26,357 nt of DNA from CAYJBH01 sp964368815 (GCA_964368815.1 CAYJDA010000032.1:1-26357), one strand, 5' to 3'. Shown: positions 1-7,588, counted from the first letter of the stretch. Notes: a model not told the origin generated them from the sequence alone. A program made the numbers and translations.

Positions 1-52
1 CAAAGACACTAGATCCTAAGTCTAGCGCGTCTGCCAATTCCGCCACATCCGC
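1..52 (-). tRNA. tRNA-Leu(TAG), 3' part beyond the window
   Basis: Read on the minus strand, the RNA starts GCGGATG (acceptor 5' strand). A D-arm follows with stems GCG/CGC, then an anticodon stem CTAGA/TCTAG closing the loop CTTAGGA, so the anticodon is TAG and decodes CUN leucine codons. The sequence runs off the window just inside the variable arm, which is long in leucine tRNAs. The T-arm and 3' acceptor strand lie outside the window. It may be the first gene of a tRNA cluster, because a good promoter lies upstream at 117-145. Confidence 0.93.
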
Positions 53-116
53 GTTTTGCTATGTTGTTTATCCTAAAAAAATAATATTTATATACGGATA
101 AATACTCAGCTATTTG

Positions 117-145
117 ATTATATCACAACTTTAATTTAATTTCAA
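117..145 (-). promoter_or_regulatory. sigma-70 type promoter for the tRNA-Leu gene
   Basis: On the minus strand a -35 box TTGAAA (140-145) is followed by a 17-base spacer and a perfect TATAAT (117-122). The predicted start is near 110, giving a leader of about 58 nt before the tRNA. The rest of 53-241 is AT-rich, with no gene seen. Confidence 0.7.
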
Positions 146-241
146 GCATTAATTTTATAAATACGTATTTATTTAACAAATTAATCAAAATCTTTGAGTA
201 GGCGCTAAAAAATAGTTCAGATTATATATAAGTGTTTTACA

Positions 242-739
242 TCAAATTCGTTTATCAAATCCTACCTTCTCGGTTTCATTGTACCAAACTTTACCTCTAC
301 GCACAAAGCCGTTTTTAATAAAAACGTGTTGCATCTTTTTATTATCTTCATCCGTGTCTACCCTTAAATAGTTAACGCCATTTTCCTTGGCAAGCTGCTC
401 GAGTAAGCTAAAAACTTCACTGCTATAATTTTTTCCTCGGCTTTTTTCACTCATTGCCATTCGATGCCCAACTACATATTTTTCGTCGCAAGCCCATTCA
501 CCTTCAAGTGTATCATATGCCGGCTCGCCATCAAAATCGATGCATATGTAGCCTAACACTTCACCATCTTCCTTAAAAAAATATCCTTTTCCGGTTTCGG
601 CATCGGCTGTTATGCAGGCTATATCCGGATATCCGTCTTGCCATTGATCGATCCCCTGTTCCTTTAGGTGTTTTTTTGCAGTTTCTATTATCTGCATAAC
701 ATGTTCTACATCATCCTTTGTTGTTTTTGTTAATACCAT
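242..739 (-). CDS. GNAT family N-acetyltransferase
   Basis: This 165-residue protein has the length and layout of a single-domain GNAT acetyltransferase, which moves an acetyl group from acetyl-CoA to an amine. The N-terminus (VLTKTTKDDVEHVMQII) is a typical opening strand and helix. The central strand GYICIDFD precedes a segment with SEKSRGKNYSSEVF in the position of the acetyl-CoA pyrophosphate loop. The C-terminal part, NYLRVDTDEDNKKMQHVFIKNGF, is the characteristic D...N..M...F...GF end of the fold. The substrate cannot be told from sequence. A GGAGG site lies about 10 bases before the ATG. The gene has its own promoter and is transcribed towards the tRNA. The family is secure; the specificity is unknown. 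Confidence 0.9.
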   Translation of the reverse strand: MVLTKTTKDDVEHVMQIIETAKKHLKEQGIDQWQDGYPDIACITADAETGKGYFFKEDGEVLGYICIDFDGEPAYDTLEGEWACDEKYVVGHRMAMSEKSRGKNYSSEVFSLLEQLAKENGVNYLRVDTDEDNKKMQHVFIKNGFVRRGKVWYNETEKVGFDKRI

Positions 740-760
740 TTTTTCTTATCCTCCATAATG

Positions 761-790
761 CAACACCTCATATTTCTTTTTTCGGTGCTG
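761..790 (-). other. leader hairpin just before the GNAT ribosome binding site
   Basis: In the roughly 90-nt untranslated leader of the acetyltransferase gene, CAGCACC (784-790) can pair with GGTGTTG (761-767) across a 16-nt loop. This gives 7 pairs including one G-U. The hairpin ends a few bases before the GGAGG site, so it could modulate translation. No known riboswitch pattern is recognisable. Confidence 0.3.
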
Positions 791-835
791 GGTTATTAAT
801 TAATTTTGCAGCTACAATGTTTTTTGCCGCTTATT

Positions 836-864
836 ATTATACATTATTTTATGTCTATTGTGAA
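836..864 (-). promoter_or_regulatory. sigma-70 type promoter of the GNAT gene
   Basis: On the minus strand TTCACA (859-864, one base from consensus) is separated by 17 bases from TATAAT (836-841). The predicted transcript starts near 829, about 90 nt before the start codon. Confidence 0.6.
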
Positions 865-881
865 GTAAAAAAATAAAAAAA

Positions 882-1760
882 CTAAGAACTTTTTATTTTA
901 AGCAATGGTATGATTAAGGATATAAACACAAGTATTATGCCGAATATTTGAAGAGGAGATATCTCTCCTCCAAAAATTATTATGTTAAGCAGTAGTGCAA
1001 CAATCGGTATGCTGTTTAGAATAATACTCGATTTAATTGCACCGAGAATTTTAACCGAAAAGGTAAAACAACTATATGCAATACAGCCGGATAATATCGC
1101 TGTAAACAGCAGATATGACACAACCTCTACGCTTGCAAACTTAACATAATCGAGCGGGTGGAGAAAAAGAAATCCTAAACATAATACTCCGGCGCTGGCG
1201 AAGCGATAAAACAGCTGCAGATTATCGCTCATGTTAAATTTATTTGCATTACAAAAATATACATATGCAATCCAGCAAACATTACCTAAAAAGAGAAAAA
1301 CACATCCTAAAAGATCTATGCTGCCTGAGTTTGGCGCATAGATAACAAAAAGCACTCCAACAATAGAAATAACGATACTTATTATTTCTGAAAGGTTTAC
1401 ATGTTTTTTGTAGAGTATTAAATTACTTATTATAAACATTGCCGGAACCATTGAAAAGAAAACCGATGCCGTAACTCCGCTGGTGCGCTCAATACCAACA
1501 ACCGAGAAAAATTGAGTAGCAAATATTCCGAGCAATCCCGAAAGGATAACAGGCAATATCTCTTTTTTATGTAAAAACAGCTTTTCTTTTTTAATAACAG
1601 CATAACACAGCAATGCTATAGCAGGCAATGCTGTGTTAAAAAATACTACATGGTACTGGTTAAATTGTTTTAATAGCTCTGCTTTTACTAAATATAGTCC
1701 TCCCCAAAAAATAGTAGTTGCAATCAACGCACAATATGCCAACAACCTTTTGTTTATCAC
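882..1760 (-). CDS. EamA/DMT family transporter
   Basis: This 292-residue, very hydrophobic protein has about ten predicted membrane segments in two repeats of five, the usual size and layout of drug/metabolite transporters of the EamA family. The N-terminal repeat opens with ATTIFWGGLYLVKAELL, a typical first helix, and the second repeat ends in a helix followed by a short basic tail (LLKIKSS). The start is GTG at 1758-1760, preceded by GAGGG four bases upstream. It begins only 15 bases after the phosphatase stop, so it is probably the last gene of the sugar-phosphate-like operon. Members export amino acids, nucleosides or other small metabolites. An inferred role is exporting a by-product or an overflow intermediate of the pathway. 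The substrate is unknown. Confidence 0.88.
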   Translation of the reverse strand: MINKRLLAYCALIATTIFWGGLYLVKAELLKQFNQYHVVFFNTALPAIALLCYAVIKKEKLFLHKKEILPVILSGLLGIFATQFFSVVGIERTSGVTASVFFSMVPAMFIISNLILYKKHVNLSEIISIVISIVGVLFVIYAPNSGSIDLLGCVFLFLGNVCWIAYVYFCNANKFNMSDNLQLFYRFASAGVLCLGFLFLHPLDYVKFASVEVVSYLLFTAILSGCIAYSCFTFSVKILGAIKSSIILNSIPIVALLLNIIIFGGEISPLQIFGIILVFISLIIPLLKIKSS

Positions 1761-1775
1761 TGTACCCTCGTAGTT

Positions 1776-2498
1776 TTATTTCTTGCTGAAATACTGCATG
1801 GTTTTTTCGTAATCCGTATTAAGAATCAACTTTTTTGGAAAGTTAATTTCATTTAACATTTCTACAGCCAAATCAATTTCTCCCATCTCAAATTCAGAAT
1901 GAGCATCAGAGTTAAGCAGGATAGGCACTTCATGCTTAGCACAAAGTTTAGCTATTGTTTTGCAGTTTTCGATCGATTTTTTTCTGCAAACAAAGGTATG
2001 TGCGTTTATTTCAACCAGTTTATTATTTATCTTGAAAATAGGAATTACTTTCTCATAATCATAGGGATATTCAAAGCTTCCTGAGTGGCCTATAATGTCG
2101 ACGTTTGGATTATTAGCAACCTTAATATAGCTGTTTGTGTGGTCGTTTATACTGCCGGGAGCAACAGCACTTGTATGGTAAGATGCAATAACAACATCAA
2201 GCCTTGCAAGAAGATCGCTGGGTATATCAAGGGTTCCTTCATGGTCCATGATATTTGCTTCCACGCCTTTTAATATTCTTACGCCATCGATATATTCAGG
2301 TAACGACAAGAGGTTGTCGAAAAAGCTTAAAGGAGGTGCATCGTTGATGCCACTGCCATGGTCGGTAATTGCGAGGGCTTTTAAGCCTATTAATTTAGCT
2401 TTGTTAACATTGTCACGAACCGTACTGTATGCATGAACCGATGCAATGGTGTGACAATGCAAATCTGCTACTATATCTTCTTTATTGAGTTTATGCAT
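1776..2498 (-). CDS. PHP-domain phosphatase (YcdX type)
   Basis: This 240-residue protein is a complete PHP-domain metal-dependent phosphoesterase. All nine ligands expected of the trinuclear YcdX site are visible: His14 and His16 (DLHCH), His22, His47 (TDHG), Glu80 (GVEAN), His108 (SYHTS), His138 (GHSG), Asp198 and His200 (NSDAH). Enzymes of this type hydrolyse phosphomonoesters, and some relatives cleave cyclic phosphodiesters. The protein is probably cytoplasmic, since no signal peptide is seen. A GAGAGGAG site lies 6 bases before the ATG. The start overlaps the end of the TIM-barrel gene by 28 bases, so the two are likely co-translated. With the transporter genes upstream, it probably removes phosphate from the imported substrate or a pathway intermediate. 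PHP proteins acting in histidinol phosphate or DNA metabolism are less likely here. Confidence 0.88.
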   Translation of the reverse strand: MHKLNKEDIVADLHCHTIASVHAYSTVRDNVNKAKLIGLKALAITDHGSGINDAPPLSFFDNLLSLPEYIDGVRILKGVEANIMDHEGTLDIPSDLLARLDVVIASYHTSAVAPGSINDHTNSYIKVANNPNVDIIGHSGSFEYPYDYEKVIPIFKINNKLVEINAHTFVCRKKSIENCKTIAKLCAKHEVPILLNSDAHSEFEMGEIDLAVEMLNEINFPKKLILNTDYEKTMQYFSKK

Positions 2499-3322
2499 TC
2501 ATTACTCCTCTCGAGGCTGAGAAGGAAGTTTTCCGCTGTTGATGGAAAAACTTCGAACAAATAAAGCCCTTTGTAATCAATGTCATTTAATGCTTTATAA
2601 AATGCATTAAAATCTATGTTGCCTTCACCTACAGCAAGATGATTGTCGGTACCTCCGAAGTTATCGTGGATATGCGTGTGTTGCAATAATTTACCGCAAG
2701 TTTTTACTGATTCCGGTATATTAAGTCCACAGTAGTGAGCATGGCCAACATCATAGATGATTGATAGGTTATCGGCATCTACAGCCTCAACAAAGCTTAC
2801 TAATTGTTCGGCGGTTGTTGTAATCGTTTCGGTGTTAAGATTTTCGGTGTAAATATGAACGCCGTATTCCTTGGCTATATTACAGCAAATTTTAAACATT
2901 TTAACCGATAAATCAAATGCACGTGAATACATTTTTTCGCGCGTTGGATGTGCCGATTGGGGGATTTCTATAGGTGAATGAGAGCCAAATCCAACATATC
3001 CGCTATGCATTATTATCTCGTTTCCGCCAAGACTTTTTACATAACGACAGCAGTTAGTAAACTCATGAATGATTGCACTTCGAAGCGATATACATTCTTC
3101 TGAGGTGTTAAATCCCATAATATGAACAAGAACCTGTGGTGAATATTTTTTTACAATTGTTCTTATTGCGTCGTTATAGTCATTGCTGTCGACGCCCATT
3201 AAATTGTCGGAATATGTAACCTCAATCGCTTTGATAAGGCCGGTACCGAGGCATTTTTCCCCAACTTCTAATATAGTTTCGGGAACGTCTCTCATGCTTA
3301 AGTTTAATCCAAAATTGTTCAT
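2471..3322 (-). CDS. TIM-barrel sugar phosphate isomerase/epimerase family protein
   Basis: This 283-residue protein belongs to the AP-endonuclease-2/xylose-isomerase-like TIM-barrel group. The barrel strands and metal ligands appear in order: VLVHIMG, IIMHSG (His), IYTENLN (Glu), IIYDVGHAH (Asp and His), THIHDN (His) followed by GEGNIDF, and LYLFEVF (Glu). A Glu-Asp-His-Glu metal centre is the hallmark of sugar and polyol isomerases and epimerases, and inosose dehydratases and isomerases share it. It starts at ATG with AAAGGAG upstream. It lies 18 bases after the permease gene and overlaps the PHP gene, so it is part of the transport operon. It probably isomerises or epimerises the imported sugar, polyol or its phosphate. 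A role as endonuclease IV is unlikely in this setting. Confidence 0.85.
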   Translation of the reverse strand: MNNFGLNLSMRDVPETILEVGEKCLGTGLIKAIEVTYSDNLMGVDSNDYNDAIRTIVKKYSPQVLVHIMGFNTSEECISLRSAIIHEFTNCCRYVKSLGGNEIIMHSGYVGFGSHSPIEIPQSAHPTREKMYSRAFDLSVKMFKICCNIAKEYGVHIYTENLNTETITTTAEQLVSFVEAVDADNLSIIYDVGHAHYCGLNIPESVKTCGKLLQHTHIHDNFGGTDNHLAVGEGNIDFNAFYKALNDIDYKGLYLFEVFPSTAENFLLSLERSNECINSIKKI

Positions 3323-3340
3323 TTTTTCTCCTTTGTTAGG

Positions 3341-5059
3341 TTATTTGTTTTCTAATTTTCGATTGTATCTTTGTGTGAAAAAAAGTGTTAATGACGATAT
3401 TATCATCAATACTACAATGTAAACCAAGCTGTTTGCCTCAACATTCGGGTCAGAACTCAGTTCGGGCGAGCGCAACACTATACCAAGAGGAACATTGTTA
3501 ACATTATATAAAAGCGCACTAACCGTGTATTCTGATAAAAGAGCATTAAAGGTAATCGCTCCTACCGAAATGATAGTTGGAAATATTACCGGAAGAACAA
3601 CTCTTCTAAATGTGTAGAAAGCAGATGCACCGAGCGAGCGAGCTGCCTGTTCGTGCGAATCGTTTATAAGAAACATGGAGGCTCGAACAAGTCGCATCGA
3701 CGCAGGAAGTTGAAAAACAACGTATGCAGCCGGAAGCAGCCAAAATCCACCGAGTAATATCTGGTTAAATGTAAGAGGGTGAGGTTGCGAATAGGTTGTA
3801 ATCATACCAACCGCTAAAAGTGTTGCAGGTAAAATCCACGGTAGTAACAGGGATAACTCTAATATTCTTGTAGCCTTTCCCGGGAATTTTTTTATTGCAA
3901 AGGATGAAGCAACGCTGATACATAATACAACAACAACTGCAATAGCACTAAGCTGAATACTGTTAATAAACGGCTTTAAAGTTACGGGATTTGTTAACAC
4001 CCTTATATAATTATCAAGCGAAAAGTTCACCGGGAAGGTGTAGGTATTAATACTCTCAACATCACCTAACGAAATAATTACCAACAGTAGTACCGGAAGA
4101 AGATAAACCGCAGTTAATAAATATGTAAGAAGATGAACTAACCCATTAAGTATAGGATTTCTAATCTTTGTTTTGCGAAGCTTTGTTGGAACTTTGGATA
4201 CCGATATGTATGCACTGCGCTTCTCCAGCCAATTCATTATCAATAGTAAAGCAATACAGGTTGCAGCAAGAATAAGAGAGAGTAACGAGGAAAGGTCGTA
4301 ACTTCTTAGTCCGTTTAGATTAAGTATCATGCTGCTAATCATATAAAAGTTTTTGCCGCCAAGCATTGAGGGTGCGGCAAAGGAGTTTAATGAACTTAAG
4401 GTTAGAAGAATAGTGGCGGTAAAAATAGCCGGTTTTACAACAGGAAGCGCAACCTTTAAAAAGGCAGAAAAGCTACTTGCTCCAAGGCTTTTTGCGGCTT
4501 CAATAGTTGAATAATCTACCCTTTTAAATGCGGATTTTACAAACAAAATATGAAAAGTAGTCATGGTGAAGGTATGAACAAACAGTACTCCAACAAAGCC
4601 GGTAAACCAGTTTTCGTTAAAGGCAGGATAAATGCTATCTATAAATTTAGTTATGGTTCCGGTGGAGGAATACACGTATCTGTAACCGGTAACAACGGAA
4701 ATACTACTATATATTAACGGGGTCATAAAAACAAGTCCGGCAAAACGAGAGCCTTTAATTTCAAAATATTCCGTAACCATTATCTGAAAAAAGCCAATGA
4801 TGGACACCGTGATAACTGTCCAAAAAGTCATGGTGTAGGTGCTTGAGAGTGCATTCCTAACACGAGCCGATGAGGCGAGTTTCACAAATGCATCAAGGGT
4901 AAAGCTTCCCTCGCTTATAAAGGTTGTTGTTAAAACACTTATTATCGGCACAATCATAAATGTAATTATAAACCAACCAATAAAGGTGAAAACAACTGCG
5001 TTTCGTAATATTCCGAGTTTTTTTCCTGTGCTTAATTTTTTATTTTTATGCGCATTCAC
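3341..5059 (-). CDS. ABC transporter permease, fused double-domain FbpB/AfuB type
   Basis: This inner-membrane permease of 572 residues carries two copies of the binding-protein-dependent transport domain in one chain, as in FbpB and AfuB. About twelve membrane segments are visible. Each half has its ATPase-coupling EAA loop: EAAKSLGASSF in the first and EQAARSLGASAF in the second. I place the start at GTG 5057-5059 because AGGGG lies exactly 7 bases upstream. An in-frame GTG at 5090-5092 would add 11 residues (IYHCRCRGIN...) that do not look like a natural leader. It lies between the ATPase gene and the isomerase gene on the same strand. Relatives import ferric iron, hexose phosphates, 2-aminoethylphosphonate or polyamines, so the family alone does not fix the substrate. 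Confidence 0.9.
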   Translation of the reverse strand: MNAHKNKKLSTGKKLGILRNAVVFTFIGWFIITFMIVPIISVLTTTFISEGSFTLDAFVKLASSARVRNALSSTYTMTFWTVITVSIIGFFQIMVTEYFEIKGSRFAGLVFMTPLIYSSISVVTGYRYVYSSTGTITKFIDSIYPAFNENWFTGFVGVLFVHTFTMTTFHILFVKSAFKRVDYSTIEAAKSLGASSFSAFLKVALPVVKPAIFTATILLTLSSLNSFAAPSMLGGKNFYMISSMILNLNGLRSYDLSSLLSLILAATCIALLLIMNWLEKRSAYISVSKVPTKLRKTKIRNPILNGLVHLLTYLLTAVYLLPVLLLVIISLGDVESINTYTFPVNFSLDNYIRVLTNPVTLKPFINSIQLSAIAVVVVLCISVASSFAIKKFPGKATRILELSLLLPWILPATLLAVGMITTYSQPHPLTFNQILLGGFWLLPAAYVVFQLPASMRLVRASMFLINDSHEQAARSLGASAFYTFRRVVLPVIFPTIISVGAITFNALLSEYTVSALLYNVNNVPLGIVLRSPELSSDPNVEANSLVYIVVLMIISSLTLFFTQRYNRKLENK

Positions 5060-5129
5060 ATTAATGCCCCTGCACCGACAATGATATATCACACATCAGG
5101 TGCATTCCTTTCTTTATTAATATTAAATG

Positions 5130-6146
5130 TTATTCACTTTGTAAAGCTAAAACATCATCAAGACATACCGAAACGGAAACTTCCTCCCCTATTGAGAACT
5201 CTGTTTCGCTACCGAAACTTAAAGAGGTTAGCTTAAAATCGTCTTTAGTTTTTGCAACCGTAACGGTGTACGATCCGAGGTACTCATAACTTTCGATAAC
5301 GGCGTTAACATAAAAATGATTATCTTGTTTTGTTACGCTTTTATGAGTGTTTAACTTATGGGGACGAGCAAAAAGTTTTTCTTCCTTCTTCGAGGACAAA
5401 AGGGCTTTAAGCTCCTGCTCTGTTTGACCTTCAAAACAGTTAATATCGCCTATAAATCTTGCAACAAAACTATTATTAGGTGTGTTATATATCTGTTTTG
5501 GAGTGCCAACCTGCTCTACTTTACCAACATTAAATACCGCAATTCTATCCGAGATAGCCATTGCCTCTTCCTGGTCGTGTGTAACGTAGATTGTTGTTAT
5601 TCCAAATTTACGTTGCAAAGCACGAATTTCTTCACGGGTAGAAACACGAAGTTTTGCATCAAGGTTGGATAACGGCTCGTCCATAAGCAATATTTTTGGT
5701 TTTAGTACAAGTGCTCTCGCGATAGCTATTCGTTGTTGCTGTCCTCCCGATAGCTCGCTTATTTTTTTATTGAGGTGCTCGGTAATATCTGTTTTTTCAG
5801 CAATATCTGCAACCCGTTCGGCAATTTCATTTTTAGAAACTCTGTGGGCTTTTAGTCCGAACGCAATGTTTTCGTAAACATTCATAGCAGGAAAAAGTGC
5901 GTAGTTTTGAAAAACAAATCCGAGTCCGCGTTCTTCCGGTAATAGTCCGCCTAAATCTTTGTTATATGCAAAAATTGATCCGTTTGTAGGCTGTTCAAAC
6001 CCTGCTATAGCACGTAACGTTGTTGTTTTACCACATCCGGACGGTCCTAAAAAGGTGAAAAATTCGCCATCTTCTATCTTTAGAGACAGGTTTTCAACAG
6101 CTGTGAAGTCGCCATACTTAATTTGAACATTTTGTAATTCAATCAT
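5130..6146 (-). CDS. ABC transporter ATP-binding protein, FbpC/AfuC/PotA type
   Basis: This 338-residue ATPase drives the import system. The nucleotide-binding domain has Walker A GPSGCGKTT near residue 35, a Q-loop in FVFQNYALFP, the signature LSGGQQQR, Walker B ILLMDEP with the D-loop SNLDAKLR, and the switch histidine in VTHDQEEA. From about residue 240 (ARFIGDINCFEGQ) a C-terminal TOBE-like region continues to the end, as in importers for polyamines, iron, sugars and sugar phosphates. The length is normal. AAAGGAAG precedes the ATG. The 87-base gap to the binding-protein gene holds a perfect inverted repeat, so this gene is probably expressed at a lower level than the binding protein. Confidence 0.93.
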   Translation of the reverse strand: MIELQNVQIKYGDFTAVENLSLKIEDGEFFTFLGPSGCGKTTTLRAIAGFEQPTNGSIFAYNKDLGGLLPEERGLGFVFQNYALFPAMNVYENIAFGLKAHRVSKNEIAERVADIAEKTDITEHLNKKISELSGGQQQRIAIARALVLKPKILLMDEPLSNLDAKLRVSTREEIRALQRKFGITTIYVTHDQEEAMAISDRIAVFNVGKVEQVGTPKQIYNTPNNSFVARFIGDINCFEGQTEQELKALLSSKKEEKLFARPHKLNTHKSVTKQDNHFYVNAVIESYEYLGSYTVTVAKTKDDFKLTSLSFGSETEFSIGEEVSVSVCLDDVLALQSE

Positions 6147-6171
6147 TTGTTACTGCTTCCTTTATAAATGC

Positions 6172-6210
6172 ATTTCCCGAATAATTGGTGATATAAATTA
6201 TTCGGGAAAT
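6172..6210 (-). other. 15-bp perfect inverted repeat between binding-protein and ATPase genes
   Basis: ATTTCCCGAATAATT (6172-6186) is repeated in inverse as AATTATTCGGGAAAT (6196-6210) with a 9-base loop. It lies after the solute-binding-protein stop and before the ATPase ribosome binding site. No long U-tract follows directly on the minus strand. It therefore looks more like an mRNA-stabilising or partly attenuating stem-loop than a full terminator, a known way to obtain more binding protein than membrane components. Confidence 0.75.
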
Positions 6211-6233
6211 TATGTATATATTTATATTGTTTG

Positions 6234-7343
6234 TTACGGTAAGATTTCAAGCTCGATTTTTTCAAGCCAATCATTTAAGTTTGCTGCGCAAACTTCCCAG
6301 TCGATGTCCTGCGCTGTAAACATTTCGGCATCTGCCTTTATTTCATCATTACTTAGAGCAATAGCATCAGGATGTGCCGGAGCTTGTCCAAACTCATTTG
6401 CGTATGCGCCCATTGTTTCAGGATCACCCCACCAATCGATAAACTGCTGTGCCTGTTCTTCCTGATCGGTTCCGGCAACAACTGCAACTGCTTCTGCAAC
6501 TACAGGAGTTCCGTTTTCAGGTATTACATACTCAATCGGTGCTTCGTTTAGTTCGGAGTTCATCTCTGCACCGCCAAACCAGTCTAACTTAATAGGAAGA
6601 GTGCCATCTTTAAACAATAACCATCCATCTGTGTCGGCAGGTAGTTGATAGGAGTTTGCAAGAACTGCGCTTAGGTTGTCCCATCCTTCCTGTGTTATAT
6701 CGCCGGAAGCCTCGTCATAGTAAGGCCATAATAAACCGATTAGATACATACGAGTGGTCTGCCATGCAGTTTCTCCAACAAAAAATAGTTCCTGATACTC
6801 TGCATTAGCAAGGTCGTCCCAGCTTTGCGGTGGGTTAGCAACAAAATCCGGATTGTATCCAATAACTATAGGTGTTTGCCAGAAGCTATGAAACATTGCA
6901 TCTTTATCTTTGTAAACTTCGGGTAACCCTTCGGCCCAGGTTGGTGTGTAGGAGCTGAATAGTCCTTCTGCTTTTAGCTGATACATAAATGGCTGTGTTA
7001 AACCAAGAACAACATCGGCCTGGGGATTATTTTTCTCTGCAATAAGACGATCGGTTAGCTCACCACCGCCTGCATTAAGCAGCTCAACATCAAAACCTAA
7101 AGCGGCTTCAGCCTGCTCGATAATCCAGGGGCCGCGCTCAGCATCACCTTGTGGGGTGTAGATTATTAGCGGATCAGTTGAACCTTCATCGGTTGTCGGT
7201 TCTTCATCGGTTGTTTCTTCAGCGGTTGATGCCGGCTCTGCTGTGTCGGCAGTTTGCTCACTGCTCTCGGGTGTTGATGAACATGCAGAACATAGTAACG
7301 CTAATGCCAAGATAAACGCTAAGTAAAGTTTACTTCTTTTCAT
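6234..7343 (-). CDS. extracellular solute-binding lipoprotein (Fbp/Afu-like class)
   Basis: This 369-residue lipoprotein captures the substrate outside the membrane. The N-terminus has basic residues (MKRSK), a hydrophobic stretch and the cleavage site CSAC, with the lipidated cysteine at about residue 21; the Cys at -3 is unusual. A Ser/Thr/Glu-rich linker of about 30 residues follows, then the binding domain opening with LIIYTPQG. The start is the ATG at 7341-7343, because AGGAG at 7351-7355 is well spaced from it. An upstream in-frame ATG at 7358 overlaps that site. It is the first gene of the operon. In ferric-binding relatives a C-terminal tyrosine pair binds iron. The comparable stretch here (GAYANEFGQAPAHP) has no Tyr-Tyr, which argues for an organic anion, for example a sugar phosphate. 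Confidence 0.88.
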   Translation of the reverse strand: MKRSKLYLAFILALALLCSACSSTPESSEQTADTAEPASTAEETTDEEPTTDEGSTDPLIIYTPQGDAERGPWIIEQAEAALGFDVELLNAGGGELTDRLIAEKNNPQADVVLGLTQPFMYQLKAEGLFSSYTPTWAEGLPEVYKDKDAMFHSFWQTPIVIGYNPDFVANPPQSWDDLANAEYQELFFVGETAWQTTRMYLIGLLWPYYDEASGDITQEGWDNLSAVLANSYQLPADTDGWLLFKDGTLPIKLDWFGGAEMNSELNEAPIEYVIPENGTPVVAEAVAVVAGTDQEEQAQQFIDWWGDPETMGAYANEFGQAPAHPDAIALSNDEIKADAEMFTAQDIDWEVCAANLNDWLEKIELEILP

Positions 7344-7387
7344 TCTTTTTCTCCTCATTTCAAATTGTAGAAATTTGTCGTGAGTTC

Positions 7388-7416
7388 ATTATATTTATTA
7401 TTTAGTAAATTGTCAA
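7388..7416 (-). promoter_or_regulatory. consensus sigma-70 promoter of the transport operon
   Basis: On the minus strand TTGACA (7411-7416) and TATAAT (7388-7393) are both perfect and exactly 17 bases apart. Predicted transcription starts near 7381, about 38 nt before the lipoprotein start codon. Such a strong promoter in a catabolic operon implies tight repression, consistent with the operator-like element inside its spacer and the divergent LacI-type gene. Confidence 0.88.
7401..7409. promoter_or_regulatory. operator-like element inside the promoter spacer
   Basis: TTTAGTAAA (7401-7409) lies between the -35 and -10 boxes of the transport operon promoter. The same nonamer occurs twice in tandem in front of the divergent LacI-family gene. 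A weaker related sequence, TTTACTAT, lies at 7443-7450. The motif has palindromic arms (TTTA/TAAA), as expected for a site bound by a dimeric repressor. Assignment to the neighbouring regulator is inference. Confidence 0.55.
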
Positions 7417-7537
7417 TACTTTTTTATTGATTTTACTTAAAATTTACTATTATATTACATAAAAATGATATTCATACGTCATAATTAATATATTATCGCA
7501 ATATTATTTGTACAAAAACACGAAATTAATATTTTTG

Positions 7538-7567
7538 TTGCAATTTGCAATAAATCTATGTTAAAAT
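7538..7567 (+). promoter_or_regulatory. promoter of the LacI-family regulator gene
   Basis: TTGCAA (7538-7543) and TAAAAT (7562-7567) are 18 bases apart on the plus strand. Transcription would start near 7574, inside the tandem TTTAGTAAA repeats, which fits negative autoregulation. Confidence 0.55.
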
Positions 7568-7570
7568 ATA

Positions 7571-7588
7571 TTTAGTAAATTTAGTAAA
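7571..7588. promoter_or_regulatory. tandem operator-like repeats in front of the regulator gene
   Basis: TTTAGTAAA occurs twice without a gap (7571-7579 and 7580-7588). With the flanking ATA and TAT bases the block is nearly palindromic apart from the two G positions. It lies between the predicted -10 box and the ribosome binding site, where a bound repressor would block the gene's own transcription. Confidence 0.55.

Noticed and set aside
740..829. Riboswitch in the leader of the acetyltransferase gene
   Set aside because: Only one short hairpin is visible and no known riboswitch core or T-box sequence is present.
840..905. Terminator after the EamA transporter gene
   Set aside because: AAATAAAAA can pair with TTTTTATTT next to T-rich sequence, but the stem is only A-T pairs and not convincing.
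3341..7343. Assignment of the ABC transporter as a ferric iron importer
   Set aside because: The permease and ATPase families fit, but the binding protein lacks the tyrosine pair and the operon encodes a phosphatase and a sugar isomerase under a LacI-type regulator.
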